Source: an uncultured Bacilli bacterium (GTDB lineage Bacteria; Bacillota_I; Bacilli_A; RF39; UBA660). Taken from it: a stretch of 25,964 nucleotides of DNA. The number at the start of each line of letters is the position of its first letter. The first letter of the stretch is position 1. The notes beneath the pieces were generated by a model. That model was not told the origin of the DNA and ran no database searches. It saw only the letters and a program-made list of their open reading frames with translations. Made by a program: the position numbers and the translations under genes. This document shows positions 15,442 to 22,135 of the stretch, piece by piece. The stretch is taken from contig CANQYN010000006.1 of assembly GCA_947628105.1 (NCBI GenBank), forward strand, positions 1 through 25,964, given 5' to 3'.

Positions 15442-16695
15442 ATGAAGCAAATAAAAATAGAAGGAAAAAGAAAGTTAACTGGGGAAATTAAAATAAGCGG
15501 ATCTAAAAATAGTGCGGTTGCTTTAGTACCTGCGTCTCTTTTAAGCAATGGAATTGTTACTATTGATAATATTCCAGATATATCTGATATTGAAGCTTTA
15601 AATGAAATTCTTTCTTATTTAGGAGCTAAAGTAACAAGAGAAGGATCTACGATGAAAATTGATGCTACTAACATAAAAAATATCGAAATACCAGAAAATA
15701 TCTCTAAAAAATTAAGAGCCTCTTATTATTTTATGGGAGCTTTACTGGGAAAATATAAAAAAGTACAAATGTATTTTCCAGGAGGATGTTCTATTGGAGA
15801 AAGACCAATTAATCTCCATTTATCTGGTTTTGAAGCATTAGGAGCTAAAGTAACAAATAATGGAAATTGTTATTTAGTGGAAGCTGATGAATTAGTAGGA
15901 ACTAATATTTATTTAGATTTTGCCTCTGTTGGGGCAACGATAAATTTAATGTTAGCTGCGGTATATGCAAAAGGAGTAACTATTATTGAAAATGCTGCTA
16001 AAGAGCCTCATATTGTAAATGTTGCTACTTTCTTAAATCAACTAGGTGCTAAAATTAGTGGAGCAGGGACTAGTAAAATTTATATTGAGGGTGTTGAAGA
16101 ATTAACAGGAGGATTTCATGAAGTAGTTCCTGATTATATTGAAGCTGGAACTTATGTTATAGCAGGGGCTTTATGTGGACAACATTTAAAAATAAGCAAT
16201 TTGATTCCAAAACATATTGAGTCATTGATTACAAAGTTAAAAGATATGAATGCCGATCTTGAAATAGGAGAAGATTATATCATTATTAACCAAAAAGAAA
16301 ATTATATACCGGTCAATATAAAAACATCTCCTTATCCTGGCTTTCCTACCGATTTACAGCAGCCATTTACTGTTTTATTAACCCAAGCTAATGGAACATC
16401 TTATGTAGAAGAAAATATATGGGAAAATAGATTTATGCATATTCCATATTTAAAAAGAATGGGTGCAGAAATTGAAATAATGGGGAAAAAGATTTATATT
16501 CAAGGAAAGACTGATCTAGTAGGAAAAGAAGTAGAAGCAACCGATTTAAGAGCAGGAGCTGCGATGGTATTAGCGGGATTAATCGCTGAGGGGACAACAA
16601 AAATTACAGCTATTGAACATGTGCTTAGAGGGTATGAAAATATTATTGAAAAACTTCAAAATGTAGGTGCTAAAATAGAATTAGAGGAAATATAA
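15442..16695 (+). CDS. murA: UDP-N-acetylglucosamine 1-carboxyvinyltransferase
   Basis: MurA catalyses the first committed step of peptidoglycan synthesis, transferring enolpyruvate from PEP to UDP-GlcNAc in the cytosol. The 417-residue product has Lys22 in SKNSAV and catalytic Cys116 in PGGCSIGERPIN, so the fosfomycin-sensitive Cys form is kept. The C-terminal DLRAGAAMVLAG and RGYENIIEKL segments are also family marks. ATG at 15442 is preferred to the in-frame GTG at 15433, which is part of the AGGTGG ribosome site. Following fba, it matches the MurZ/MurAB position of B. subtilis. Confidence 0.96.
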   Translation: MKQIKIEGKRKLTGEIKISGSKNSAVALVPASLLSNGIVTIDNIPDISDIEALNEILSYLGAKVTREGSTMKIDATNIKNIEIPENISKKLRASYYFMGALLGKYKKVQMYFPGGCSIGERPINLHLSGFEALGAKVTNNGNCYLVEADELVGTNIYLDFASVGATINLMLAAVYAKGVTIIENAAKEPHIVNVATFLNQLGAKISGAGTSKIYIEGVEELTGGFHEVVPDYIEAGTYVIAGALCGQHLKISNLIPKHIESLITKLKDMNADLEIGEDYIIINQKENYIPVNIKTSPYPGFPTDLQQPFTVLLTQANGTSYVEENIWENRFMHIPYLKRMGAEIEIMGKKIYIQGKTDLVGKEVEATDLRAGAAMVLAGLIAEGTTKITAIEHVLRGYENIIEKLQNVGAKIELEEI

Positions 16696-16696
16696 T

Positions 16697-16721
16697 AAAA
16701 GTAGAAAATTCTACTTTTTTT
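16697..16721 (+). terminator. Terminator after murA
   Basis: The stem is 16697-16706 with 16709-16718 (up to 10 bp), then T to 16721. The ribosome site of the next gene, GGAGG, follows a few bases later. Confidence 0.8.
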
Positions 16722-16735
16722 ATTGGAGGAAAAAG

Positions 16736-17350
16736 ATGAAAAAGATTTTGTTTGTATCTTGCATTATTGGAATTACTTTAATAATTTATCAATGTTTTAA
16801 AGATAATAAAATATTATATGTCAATATAGAAGATGATATTGGGTATCAAACTTCTTATGAAAAAGGAATAAGTTCTTATTTAAAAAAGAAAAATAGATAT
16901 GAAGACTATGTAGAGTATACGAAAAAAAATTATCGAATTACTGATTTTGTAAATGATATAAAAGAAAATGTCTTTTATAATGAAAATAAAACAATTAAAA
17001 ATTTATTGATTAAAGCAGATATTATTACCGTTTGGATTGGAACAAATGATATTTATTATAAGATAAAAGAAGATGATGAGTATGAATTATATCAATATAT
17101 TGATGATATATTAATCGATATGGAAGAATTTTTATCATTGATGAGAAAAAATAGTAAAGAACAGATTATTGTTATTGGAATAAGGAATCAAGAAGGAAAA
17201 GATAAGCAAAAATATTTTGATTATTATAATCAAAAAATAGAAGAATTATGTGAGAAATATCATATTGATTTCATTAAAAAAGTAGATGGTAACGTAGATA
17301 AAGATAAGAGATTAGAAAGGCAAATCATAAAAATGTTAAAAATGAAATAA
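16736..17350 (+). CDS. SGNH/GDSL-like protein lacking the catalytic serine
   Basis: The 204-residue product begins with a signal anchor (about 3-20). The remainder looks like a small SGNH hydrolase: a first strand YVNIEDDIGYQTSYEKG where the block I GDS would lie, VWIGTNDIYY (Asn104, Asp105) equal to block III, and a strand IIVIGIRNQ. At block I, Glu-Asp-Asp (32-34) replaces Gly-Asp-Ser, and near the C-terminus no Asp-x-x-His is seen. It is therefore probably not a Ser esterase; a binding or scaffold role outside the membrane is possible. It has its own start site (TTGGAGG) after the murA terminator. Confidence 0.6.
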   Translation: MKKILFVSCIIGITLIIYQCFKDNKILYVNIEDDIGYQTSYEKGISSYLKKKNRYEDYVEYTKKNYRITDFVNDIKENVFYNENKTIKNLLIKADIITVWIGTNDIYYKIKEDDEYELYQYIDDILIDMEEFLSLMRKNSKEQIIVIGIRNQEGKDKQKYFDYYNQKIEELCEKYHIDFIKKVDGNVDKDKRLERQIIKMLKMK

Positions 17351-17354
17351 GATG

Positions 17355-17363
17355 TGTTATAAT
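17355..17363 (+). promoter_or_regulatory. Extended -10 promoter of the Bax-inhibitor-like gene
   Basis: TGTTATAAT (-10 at 17358-17363) lies 17 bases before the start, just after the previous stop codon. Confidence 0.5.
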
Positions 17364-17380
17364 AAAAGTGAGGTGAGAAT

Positions 17381-18028
17381 ATGGAGCAATCAAAATTTTT
17401 TGCAAAAGTTTATTTATGGTTATTTATTGGATTGTTGTTAACATTTGCAACAGGGAGTCTGGTATCTATTAGTCCAGCAATGAGAGAGTTGGTACTAGGA
17501 TCGGGTTTTTTAATTGTCATTTTAATTGCTGAATTAGTGACAGTAATTGTTCTTTCGTCAAGAATTAGTAAGATGAGTCCTTTGGGAGCTAAATTTGGAT
17601 TTTTATTTTATTCAATTTTATCTGGGTTAACTTTTTCTACTGTATTTTTGACTTATAATGTTGAGTCTATTATGTTTGTATTTTTAGGAACAGCATTAAT
17701 TTTATTTCTATTTTCTATGATTGGTTTTAAAACAAAAAAAGATTTATCTAAATTAGGAACCTTTTTTATCATGATATTACTGGCTATTATCATTGGTTTT
17801 ATCATTAATATATTTTTAGGTAGTGAAGTATTCGATATTACATTATATATTTTTAGCGTTATTATTTTTATCGGTTTTATTGCTTATGATGTACAAAAAA
17901 TAAAACGATTAAATGAAGCTATGCCAGACAATGAAAATGTTGCTATTATGGGCGCATTAGAATTATATTTAGACTTTATTAATATCTTTCTTGATTTACT
18001 TCGTTTATTTGGCTCTAATAGAGATTAA
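17381..18028 (+). CDS. Bax inhibitor-1/YccA family membrane protein
   Basis: This 215-residue protein has seven predicted membrane helices and the pattern of the BI-1 (TMBIM, PF01027) family. It starts with a short hydrophilic stretch and FFAKVYLWLFIGLLLTF. A helix pair later carries IGFIAYDVQKIKRL, with the Asp of the family pH/calcium-sensing pair, and LELYLDFINIFLDLLRLFG near the end. Bacterial members such as YetJ leak calcium in a pH-dependent way; YccA modulates FtsH. Which applies here cannot be told. Confidence 0.92.
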   Translation: MEQSKFFAKVYLWLFIGLLLTFATGSLVSISPAMRELVLGSGFLIVILIAELVTVIVLSSRISKMSPLGAKFGFLFYSILSGLTFSTVFLTYNVESIMFVFLGTALILFLFSMIGFKTKKDLSKLGTFFIMILLAIIIGFIINIFLGSEVFDITLYIFSVIIFIGFIAYDVQKIKRLNEAMPDNENVAIMGALELYLDFINIFLDLLRLFGSNRD

Positions 18029-18045
18029 AATGATAAAATAAATAC

Positions 18046-18074
18046 TTGCATTTTAAAAGAAAGATTGTTATAAT
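18046..18074 (+). promoter_or_regulatory. Promoter of rpmE
   Basis: TTGCAT (18046-18051), a 17-base spacer and TATAAT (18069-18074) with TG upstream. The leader to the rpmE start would be about 50 bases, longer than most in this window. Confidence 0.65.
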
Positions 18075-18093
18075 AGGAGAGCAAGAAATTACT

Positions 18094-18111
18094 ATGACAA
18101 AAATTTGTCAT
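18094..18111 (+). promoter_or_regulatory. Inverted repeat in the rpmE leader
   Basis: The 18 bases form a perfect inverted repeat (ATGACAAA, AA, TTTGTCAT) between the promoter and the GGAAGGAGAG ribosome site. It could be an L31 autoregulatory leader hairpin (such leaders are described for Firmicutes) or a dimer-protein operator. It does not resemble the Bacillus Zur box. Confidence 0.45.
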
Positions 18112-18129
18112 GGCGGAAGGAGAGATAGT

Positions 18130-18348
18130 ATGAAAAAAGGAATACATCCAGCTACTCAAGATATGAAAGTAACTTGTACATGTGGAAATACATTTGTAGT
18201 AAAATCAAATAAGCCAGAACTACATGTTGAAACATGTAATAAATGTCATCCATTTTATACCGGACAACAAGGTGCTACTAAACAAAGAGGTAAGGTTGAA
18301 AAGTTTAATCAAAAGTATGGATTTACAAATACCAAAACAGAAAAATAG
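18130..18348 (+). CDS. rpmE: 50S ribosomal protein L31, zinc-binding form
   Basis: The 72-residue protein begins MKKGIHPATQ, as L31 does, and has the four zinc ligands of the C+ form: Cys16, Cys18, Cys36 and Cys39, followed by HPFYTGQQ. L31 bridges the two ribosomal subunits. The open frame continues upstream to 18046 without a ribosome site; the start at 18130 has GGAAGGAGAG. In B. subtilis rpmE also lies in the fbaA-murAB-spoIIR region, so the context fits. Confidence 0.97.
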   Translation: MKKGIHPATQDMKVTCTCGNTFVVKSNKPELHVETCNKCHPFYTGQQGATKQRGKVEKFNQKYGFTNTKTEK

Positions 18349-18368
18349 TATTATTACTATTTTTTTTT
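18342..18368 (+). terminator. rpmE terminator overlapping the stop codon
   Basis: AAAATAGTA (18342-18350) pairs perfectly with TACTATTTT (18355-18363); the T-run extends to 18368. The TAG stop codon is in the ascending arm. The end of the T-run supplies the first bases of the next promoter's -35. Confidence 0.85.
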
Positions 18369-18394
18369 GACTAAATTATAAAATATGATAAAAT
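18367..18394 (+). promoter_or_regulatory. Promoter of rpiB built on the rpmE terminator
   Basis: TTGACT (18367-18372), a 16-base spacer and TAAAAT (18389-18394) with an upstream TG. The first two bases of the -35 are the last T residues of the terminator. Confidence 0.55.
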
Positions 18395-18411
18395 AATGGA
18401 GGAGGGAAATC

Positions 18412-18855
18412 ATGAAAATTGGAATTGCAAATGATCATCGAGGATATCATATGAAAGAATTTTTAAAAATTTATTTAGATAAATTAGGCTATGAGATAAT
18501 TGATTACGGTTGTGACAGTGAAGATCCTGTTGACTATCCCAAATATGCATTTATGGTGGGAGAAGCTATTCGAGATAAAAAGATAGATTTTGGTATTTTA
18601 ATTTGTGGAAGTGGAATAGGCATGAGCATCGCTTGTAATAAAGTAAAAGGTGTTCGATGTGCTAAAGTATCTGATGAGGAAGAAGCAAAAATAACGAGAA
18701 TCGATAATGATAGTAATGTTATAGCTATGTCTTATCATATCGGTAATGAGCAAGCAGAAAATATAGTATATGCTTTTCTTCATACAAAATTCTCAGATTT
18801 AGAAAGACATCGTAGAAGAGTAGAAATGATCGATAATTATTTTAATGACAATTAA
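18412..18855 (+). CDS. rpiB: RpiB/LacAB-family sugar-phosphate isomerase
   Basis: The 147-residue protein belongs to the RpiB family, which interconverts ribose-5-phosphate and ribulose-5-phosphate in the pentose phosphate pathway. It has the N-terminal NDHRGYHMK, VDYP, and ICGSGIGMSIACNK with catalytic Cys65 (Cys66 in E. coli). The motif normally read as R-x-H-N-D-x-N is here RIDNDSN: Asp98 replaces the His (His99 in E. coli) implicated in ring opening. This could mean a changed substrate. rpiB (ywlF) lies near spoIIR and mntP in B. subtilis, supporting orthology. It overlaps ywzB by 11 bases. Confidence 0.88.
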   Translation: MKIGIANDHRGYHMKEFLKIYLDKLGYEIIDYGCDSEDPVDYPKYAFMVGEAIRDKKIDFGILICGSGIGMSIACNKVKGVRCAKVSDEEEAKITRIDNDSNVIAMSYHIGNEQAENIVYAFLHTKFSDLERHRRRVEMIDNYFNDN

Positions 18856-19042
18856 AACTATTTTATATGTACTTATTATTCCTTTATCGATTTGGGCTTT
18901 AGATAGCATTAATATTCAGAATGTATTTAAGAAAAATCGTTATTATCAAGCAAGATTATTATATTTATTTTTAAGCTTTGCTCTTTCTTATTTAGTAGTA
19001 AACTGTCTATTTGATTTTTTTATATATACAAAGTTAGTATAA
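18845..19042 (+). CDS. ywzB: YwzB-like small membrane protein (DUF1146)
   Basis: This 65-residue protein has two membrane helices (about 4-22 and 38-60) around a conserved hydrophilic segment NVFKKNRYYQARLLYLFLS, as in B. subtilis YwzB (DUF1146, TIGR02327). Its function is unknown. In B. subtilis it lies near murAA and spoIID; here it precedes spoIID directly. It starts inside the end of rpiB (11-base overlap), so it is translated by coupling. The family's short length is normal. Confidence 0.88.
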   Translation: MTIKTILYVLIIPLSIWALDSINIQNVFKKNRYYQARLLYLFLSFALSYLVVNCLFDFFIYTKLV

Positions 19043-19046
19043 AAAA

Positions 19047-19070
19047 GGACAAAATATTTGTCTTTTTTTT
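19047..19070 (+). terminator. Terminator after ywzB
   Basis: GACAAA (19048-19053) pairs with TTTGTC (19057-19062), extended by A-T pairs, then T8 (19063-19070). A TATAAT (19073-19078) follows at once and may serve spoIID. An ATATT 14 bases before it also allows a sigma-E-like reading, but the -10 match is poor. Confidence 0.75.
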
Positions 19071-19096
19071 CTTATAATGAAAAAAAGGATGATATT

Positions 19097-20020
19097 ATGA
19101 AAAAAATATTACTTAGTGTTTTTATCTTATTTACTATTGTTTTAATTCCTTATTTAATAACAAAAGATCTTTATCATGAAAAGATAGAAAATCCTAATTT
19201 AAATATTGTCAATAATAATATTGTTAGAGTTAAGAGAGTAAAACAAAATAAAATAGAAACTGTTCCATTAGAAGATTATGTCATAGGAGTAACTGCTAGC
19301 GAAATGCCTATTTCTTTTGAAAAAGAGGCTTTAAAAGCTCAAGCAGTATGTGCGAGAAGTTATGTTTTAAAAAAAATAAAACAAAATAAAAAAAAGAGTT
19401 ATGATGTCGTCGATACGATAGATAACCAAGTATATTCCAATGTAGCAGAACTAAAGAAAAAATGGAAGAATAATTTTTATCAAAATTATCAAAAAATGCA
19501 AGAAGTTGTGATGGAAACAAAAGGGCAATATATGACGTATCAAAATAATATTATCGATACTTTTTTCTTTTCTACCAGTAATGGAAAAACAGAAAATAGT
19601 GAAGAGGTATTTGTCAAAAAATTACCTTACTTAAGAAGTGTAGAATCTACATGGGATAAAAGTTCTCCTGTTTATCAAGATACGAATGAAATAAGTTTGT
19701 ATGATTTTTATAACAAATTAAATTTAAAGTATAAAAAGAAGTTAGAGGTTAACATTATCAGTAGGACAGCTTCTGGAAGTATTAAGCAAATAAAAATAAA
19801 TGGGAAGATATTTAAAGGAACGGAAGTAAGAAAAAAATTAGGGCTTCGATCTACCTATTTTAATTTAAAACAAAATGGAAGTAATATTCAAATTGATACA
19901 AAGGGATATGGCCATGGTGTTGGAATGAGTCAATATGGAGCCCAAGGAATGGCTAAGGAAGGATATACATATGATAAAATTTTAAAACACTATTATTCTA
20001 ATATAGAAATAAAAAAATAG
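19097..20020 (+). CDS. spoIID: Stage II sporulation protein D
   Basis: SpoIID is a membrane-anchored lytic transglycosylase that degrades peptidoglycan during forespore engulfment, working with SpoIIP and SpoIIM. The 307-residue product has an N-terminal membrane anchor (about 3-22), the catalytic segment VIGVTASEMP with Glu69 (Glu88 in B. subtilis), ALKAQAVCARSYV, and the C-terminal GYGHGVGMSQYGAQGMA motif. ATG 19097 is preferred to upstream frames because AAAAGGA precedes it. Neighbours ywzB and spoIIQ match the conserved murA-spoIID-spoIIQ block. Confidence 0.96.
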   Translation: MKKILLSVFILFTIVLIPYLITKDLYHEKIENPNLNIVNNNIVRVKRVKQNKIETVPLEDYVIGVTASEMPISFEKEALKAQAVCARSYVLKKIKQNKKKSYDVVDTIDNQVYSNVAELKKKWKNNFYQNYQKMQEVVMETKGQYMTYQNNIIDTFFFSTSNGKTENSEEVFVKKLPYLRSVESTWDKSSPVYQDTNEISLYDFYNKLNLKYKKKLEVNIISRTASGSIKQIKINGKIFKGTEVRKKLGLRSTYFNLKQNGSNIQIDTKGYGHGVGMSQYGAQGMAKEGYTYDKILKHYYSNIEIKK

Positions 20021-20041
20021 TATAAAACAAAAAATTAAAGC

Positions 20042-20059
20042 CACACTCTTAATGAGGTG
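20042..20059 (+). promoter_or_regulatory. Possible hairpin covering the spoIIQ ribosome site
   Basis: CACACTC (20042-20048) can pair with GAGGTG (20054-20059) with one bulged A and a 5-base loop. GAGGTG is the Shine-Dalgarno of spoIIQ. The stem is short, so this is tentative. Confidence 0.35.
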
Positions 20060-20065
20060 AATAAT

Positions 20066-20704
20066 ATGAAAAGTAGAAGATTAAAAAAAGATGTCATTTA
20101 TGTGCTTTATGGTTTAGCAGCTATTGCTTTTATAGGAGTTATTTATGCTATTCAATCGGTAACTTCATCTAATGCTTCATTTCAAGATGATGAAGGTTAT
20201 CAGTATGTATCACAAACAATTTTTGATCATGTAACGACAGTAAATGCGGAAGATACTAGTAAGATTTTAAAACCATATAACGATAGTAATGTCAAATTAT
20301 TAAAAGGTTATTATGATTATAAAGGAGAATCCGCAAGTCAAGAAGATGCCATCATTTACTACGAAAATACTTATATGCAAAGCAGTGGGGTTTCTTATGG
20401 AACAAAAGAACCTTTCCAAGTATTATCAATTTTAGATGGAGAAGTAACTGCGGTCAACGATGATGATATTTTAGGGAAGACTGTCCAAATAAAGCATGAT
20501 AATGATATTGTAAGTGTTTATCAAAGTTTATCAGAAGTAACTGTCAAAGTAGGCGATAAGATCAAACAAGGTGATGTCTTAGGAAAAAGTGGAAAATCTA
20601 ACTTAGATAAAGATTTAGGAAATCATTTATACTTTGAACTAATCATCAAAGATGTCAATGTTAATCCTGAACAATATTTTGATAAATCAATAAATGAAAT
20701 TTGA
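20066..20704 (+). CDS. spoIIQ: Stage II sporulation protein Q, degenerate M23/LytM domain
   Basis: SpoIIQ is the forespore membrane half of the SpoIIQ-SpoIIIAH channel between forespore and mother cell. The 212-residue product has a cytoplasmic Lys/Arg start, one membrane helix (about 13-32), and a LytM-type domain (about 115-205) with VYQSLSEV and KVGDKIKQGDVLGKSGK, almost as in B. subtilis. Of the four M23 zinc ligands only His187 in GNHLYFE remains; the second His is Tyr189 and the H...D pair is missing. It is therefore a structural pseudoenzyme. The real start is ATG 20066; the in-frame GTG at 20057 is part of the ribosome site. Confidence 0.93.
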   Translation: MKSRRLKKDVIYVLYGLAAIAFIGVIYAIQSVTSSNASFQDDEGYQYVSQTIFDHVTTVNAEDTSKILKPYNDSNVKLLKGYYDYKGESASQEDAIIYYENTYMQSSGVSYGTKEPFQVLSILDGEVTAVNDDDILGKTVQIKHDNDIVSVYQSLSEVTVKVGDKIKQGDVLGKSGKSNLDKDLGNHLYFELIIKDVNVNPEQYFDKSINEI

Positions 20705-20725
20705 GGTTTAGAAACCTCTTTTTTT
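20702..20725 (+). terminator. spoIIQ terminator overlapping the stop codon
   Basis: GAGGTTT (20703-20709) pairs with AAACCTC (20712-20718), effective loop 4 bases, then T7 (20719-20725). The TGA stop occupies 20702-20704. Confidence 0.85.
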
Positions 20726-20750
20726 AGGTCTTAAATATCAAATAAATTTA

Positions 20751-20756
20751 TATAAT
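20751..20756 (+). promoter_or_regulatory. -10 element before spoIIID
   Basis: TATAAT at 20751-20756 is 18 bases before the start, without a clear -35. In B. subtilis spoIIID is under sigma-E; the sequence does not decide between sigma-A and sigma-E. Confidence 0.35.
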
Positions 20757-20774
20757 GAAATAGGAGTTGAATCT

Positions 20775-21026
20775 ATGAATTATATAAATAATAGGGTGTT
20801 AATGGAAGCGAAAATAATTTTAAAAAATGGGTATACTATTAGAGAAATCGCTACTATATTTCAAGTATCAAAAAGTACTGTTCATAAAGATTTACATGAA
20901 AGATTAAAAAAAATTGATAGAAAGTTATATGAAAAAGTAGATAAAATATTAAAATATCATATTGATGTAAGGCATATTCGAGGAGGAGAATCCACAAAGA
21001 AAAAATATATCGAAATGAAGAAATAA
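20775..21026 (+). CDS. spoIIID: Sporulation transcriptional regulator SpoIIID
   Basis: SpoIIID is a small mother-cell DNA-binding protein that adjusts the sigma-E and sigma-K regulons. The 83-residue protein has the helix-turn-helix TIREIATIFQVSKSTVHKDL (21-40), near identical in its core to B. subtilis, and the conserved YHIDVRHIRGGESTKKKY basic tail. It directly precedes mbl, the same pair as in B. subtilis. Confidence 0.96.
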   Translation: MNYINNRVLMEAKIILKNGYTIREIATIFQVSKSTVHKDLHERLKKIDRKLYEKVDKILKYHIDVRHIRGGESTKKKYIEMKK

Positions 21027-21048
21027 GCTTTCTAAACAATAGGATATA

Positions 21049-21057
21049 TGATATAAT
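21049..21057 (+). promoter_or_regulatory. Extended -10 promoter of mbl
   Basis: TGATATAAT (-10 at 21052-21057) lies 25 bases before the chosen mbl start. No convincing -35 is seen. Confidence 0.5.
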
Positions 21058-21081
21058 CAAAATTAGGAAATGAGTGATAAT

Positions 21082-22074
21082 ATGTTTGTGAAAGATATTG
21101 GAATTGATTTAGGAACAGCTAACGTATTGATTTATGTAAAAGGGCAAGGAATCGTATTAAATGAACCTAGCGTTGTCGCTATTGATACAGAAACAAAAAA
21201 ACCACTTGCGGTTGGCCATAAAGCTCGAGAAATGTTAGGAAGAACTCCAGGGAAAGTAAGTGCTATCCGTCCAATGAAAGATGGTGTTATTGCTGATTTT
21301 GATGCAACTGAAATTATGTTGAATCATTTTATTCGTGAGGTAAATGGAAAAAGCTTATTTTCGAAACCTCGTATATTAATTTGTTGTCCGTCAAATATTA
21401 CACAAGTAGAAAAAAATGCTATCAAAGAAGCAGCTGAAAGAACGGGTGCAAGAAAAGTATTTTTGGAAGAAGAACCAAAGGTTGCTGCCGTTGGAGCGGG
21501 AATGGAAATATCTAAACCAAGTGGGAATATGGTAATCGATATTGGAGGGGGTACTACCGATATTGCCGTATTATCACTAGGAGGAATTGTTACTAGCTCT
21601 TCTATTAAAATTGCTGGTAATGCGTTTGATAATGATATTCAAAAATATATTAAAGATAAATATAAATTATTAGTTGGAGATCGAACTGCAGAAGAAATTA
21701 AACTTACAATAGGTACGGTTTATCCAGATTGTATCAAAGAAAAAATGGAAGTAAGAGGAAGAGATTTAATTACGGGTCTTCCCCATACGATAACATTATG
21801 TTCCGATGAAGTAGAAGAAGCTTTGCGTGAAAGTGCCTATATTATTGTTCATACGGCAAAGGCTATATTAGAGCAAACTCCACCAGAATTATCAGCGGAT
21901 ATTATTGATAAGGGAATTGTGGTAACAGGAGGCGGAGCTTTAGTAACGGGTTTTGATCAATTATTAGCTCACGAATTAAAAGTCCCTGTCTTTATAGCAG
22001 AAAATGCTTTAACTTGTGTTGCGGAAGGAACAGGAGTATTATTAGATAATTTACATTTAGTAGATAATTCATAA
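21082..22074 (+). CDS. mbl: MreB-like actin homologue Mbl
   Basis: Mbl is a bacterial actin that guides lateral cell-wall synthesis at the inner membrane face. The 330-residue product contains DIGIDLGTANVLIYVKG (phosphate 1), EEEPKVAAVGAGM, NMVIDIGGGTTDIAV (phosphate 2) and VVTGGGALVTG (adenosine). It is closer to Mbl than MreB, as shown by LICCPSNIT and by its place after spoIIID. ATG 21082 gives the family start MFVKDIG; an in-frame ATG at 21070 overlaps the AGGAAA ribosome site. Together with TagO it suggests a rod-shaped cell (inference). Confidence 0.96.
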   Translation: MFVKDIGIDLGTANVLIYVKGQGIVLNEPSVVAIDTETKKPLAVGHKAREMLGRTPGKVSAIRPMKDGVIADFDATEIMLNHFIREVNGKSLFSKPRILICCPSNITQVEKNAIKEAAERTGARKVFLEEEPKVAAVGAGMEISKPSGNMVIDIGGGTTDIAVLSLGGIVTSSSIKIAGNAFDNDIQKYIKDKYKLLVGDRTAEEIKLTIGTVYPDCIKEKMEVRGRDLITGLPHTITLCSDEVEEALRESAYIIVHTAKAILEQTPPELSADIIDKGIVVTGGGALVTGFDQLLAHELKVPVFIAENALTCVAEGTGVLLDNLHLVDNS

Positions 22075-22087
22075 GTATCTACTTTTT
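22060..22087 (+). terminator. mbl terminator with the stop codon in its loop
   Basis: GTAGATA (22060-22066) pairs with TATCTAC (22076-22082), with a 9-base loop that contains the TAA stop, then T5. Confidence 0.75.
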
Positions 22088-22110
22088 GTTTGCTCATGAT
22101 AAGTGATACG

Positions 22111-22119
22111 TGCTATAAT
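22111..22119 (+). promoter_or_regulatory. Extended -10 promoter of the tagO-like gene
   Basis: TGCTATAAT (-10 at 22114-22119). A possible weak -35, TTGCTC, is at 22090-22095 (18-base spacer). Confidence 0.5.
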
Positions 22120-22135
22120 AAAAGTGGTGAATGAT

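Noticed and set aside
18046..18129. Upstream extension of the rpmE frame
   Set aside because: It covers the promoter and inverted repeat and has no ribosome site; L31 homologues start at 18130.
22103..22135. Longer N-terminus for the tagO-like protein
   Set aside because: These codons are the extended -10 promoter and ribosome site; no ribosome site precedes 22103.
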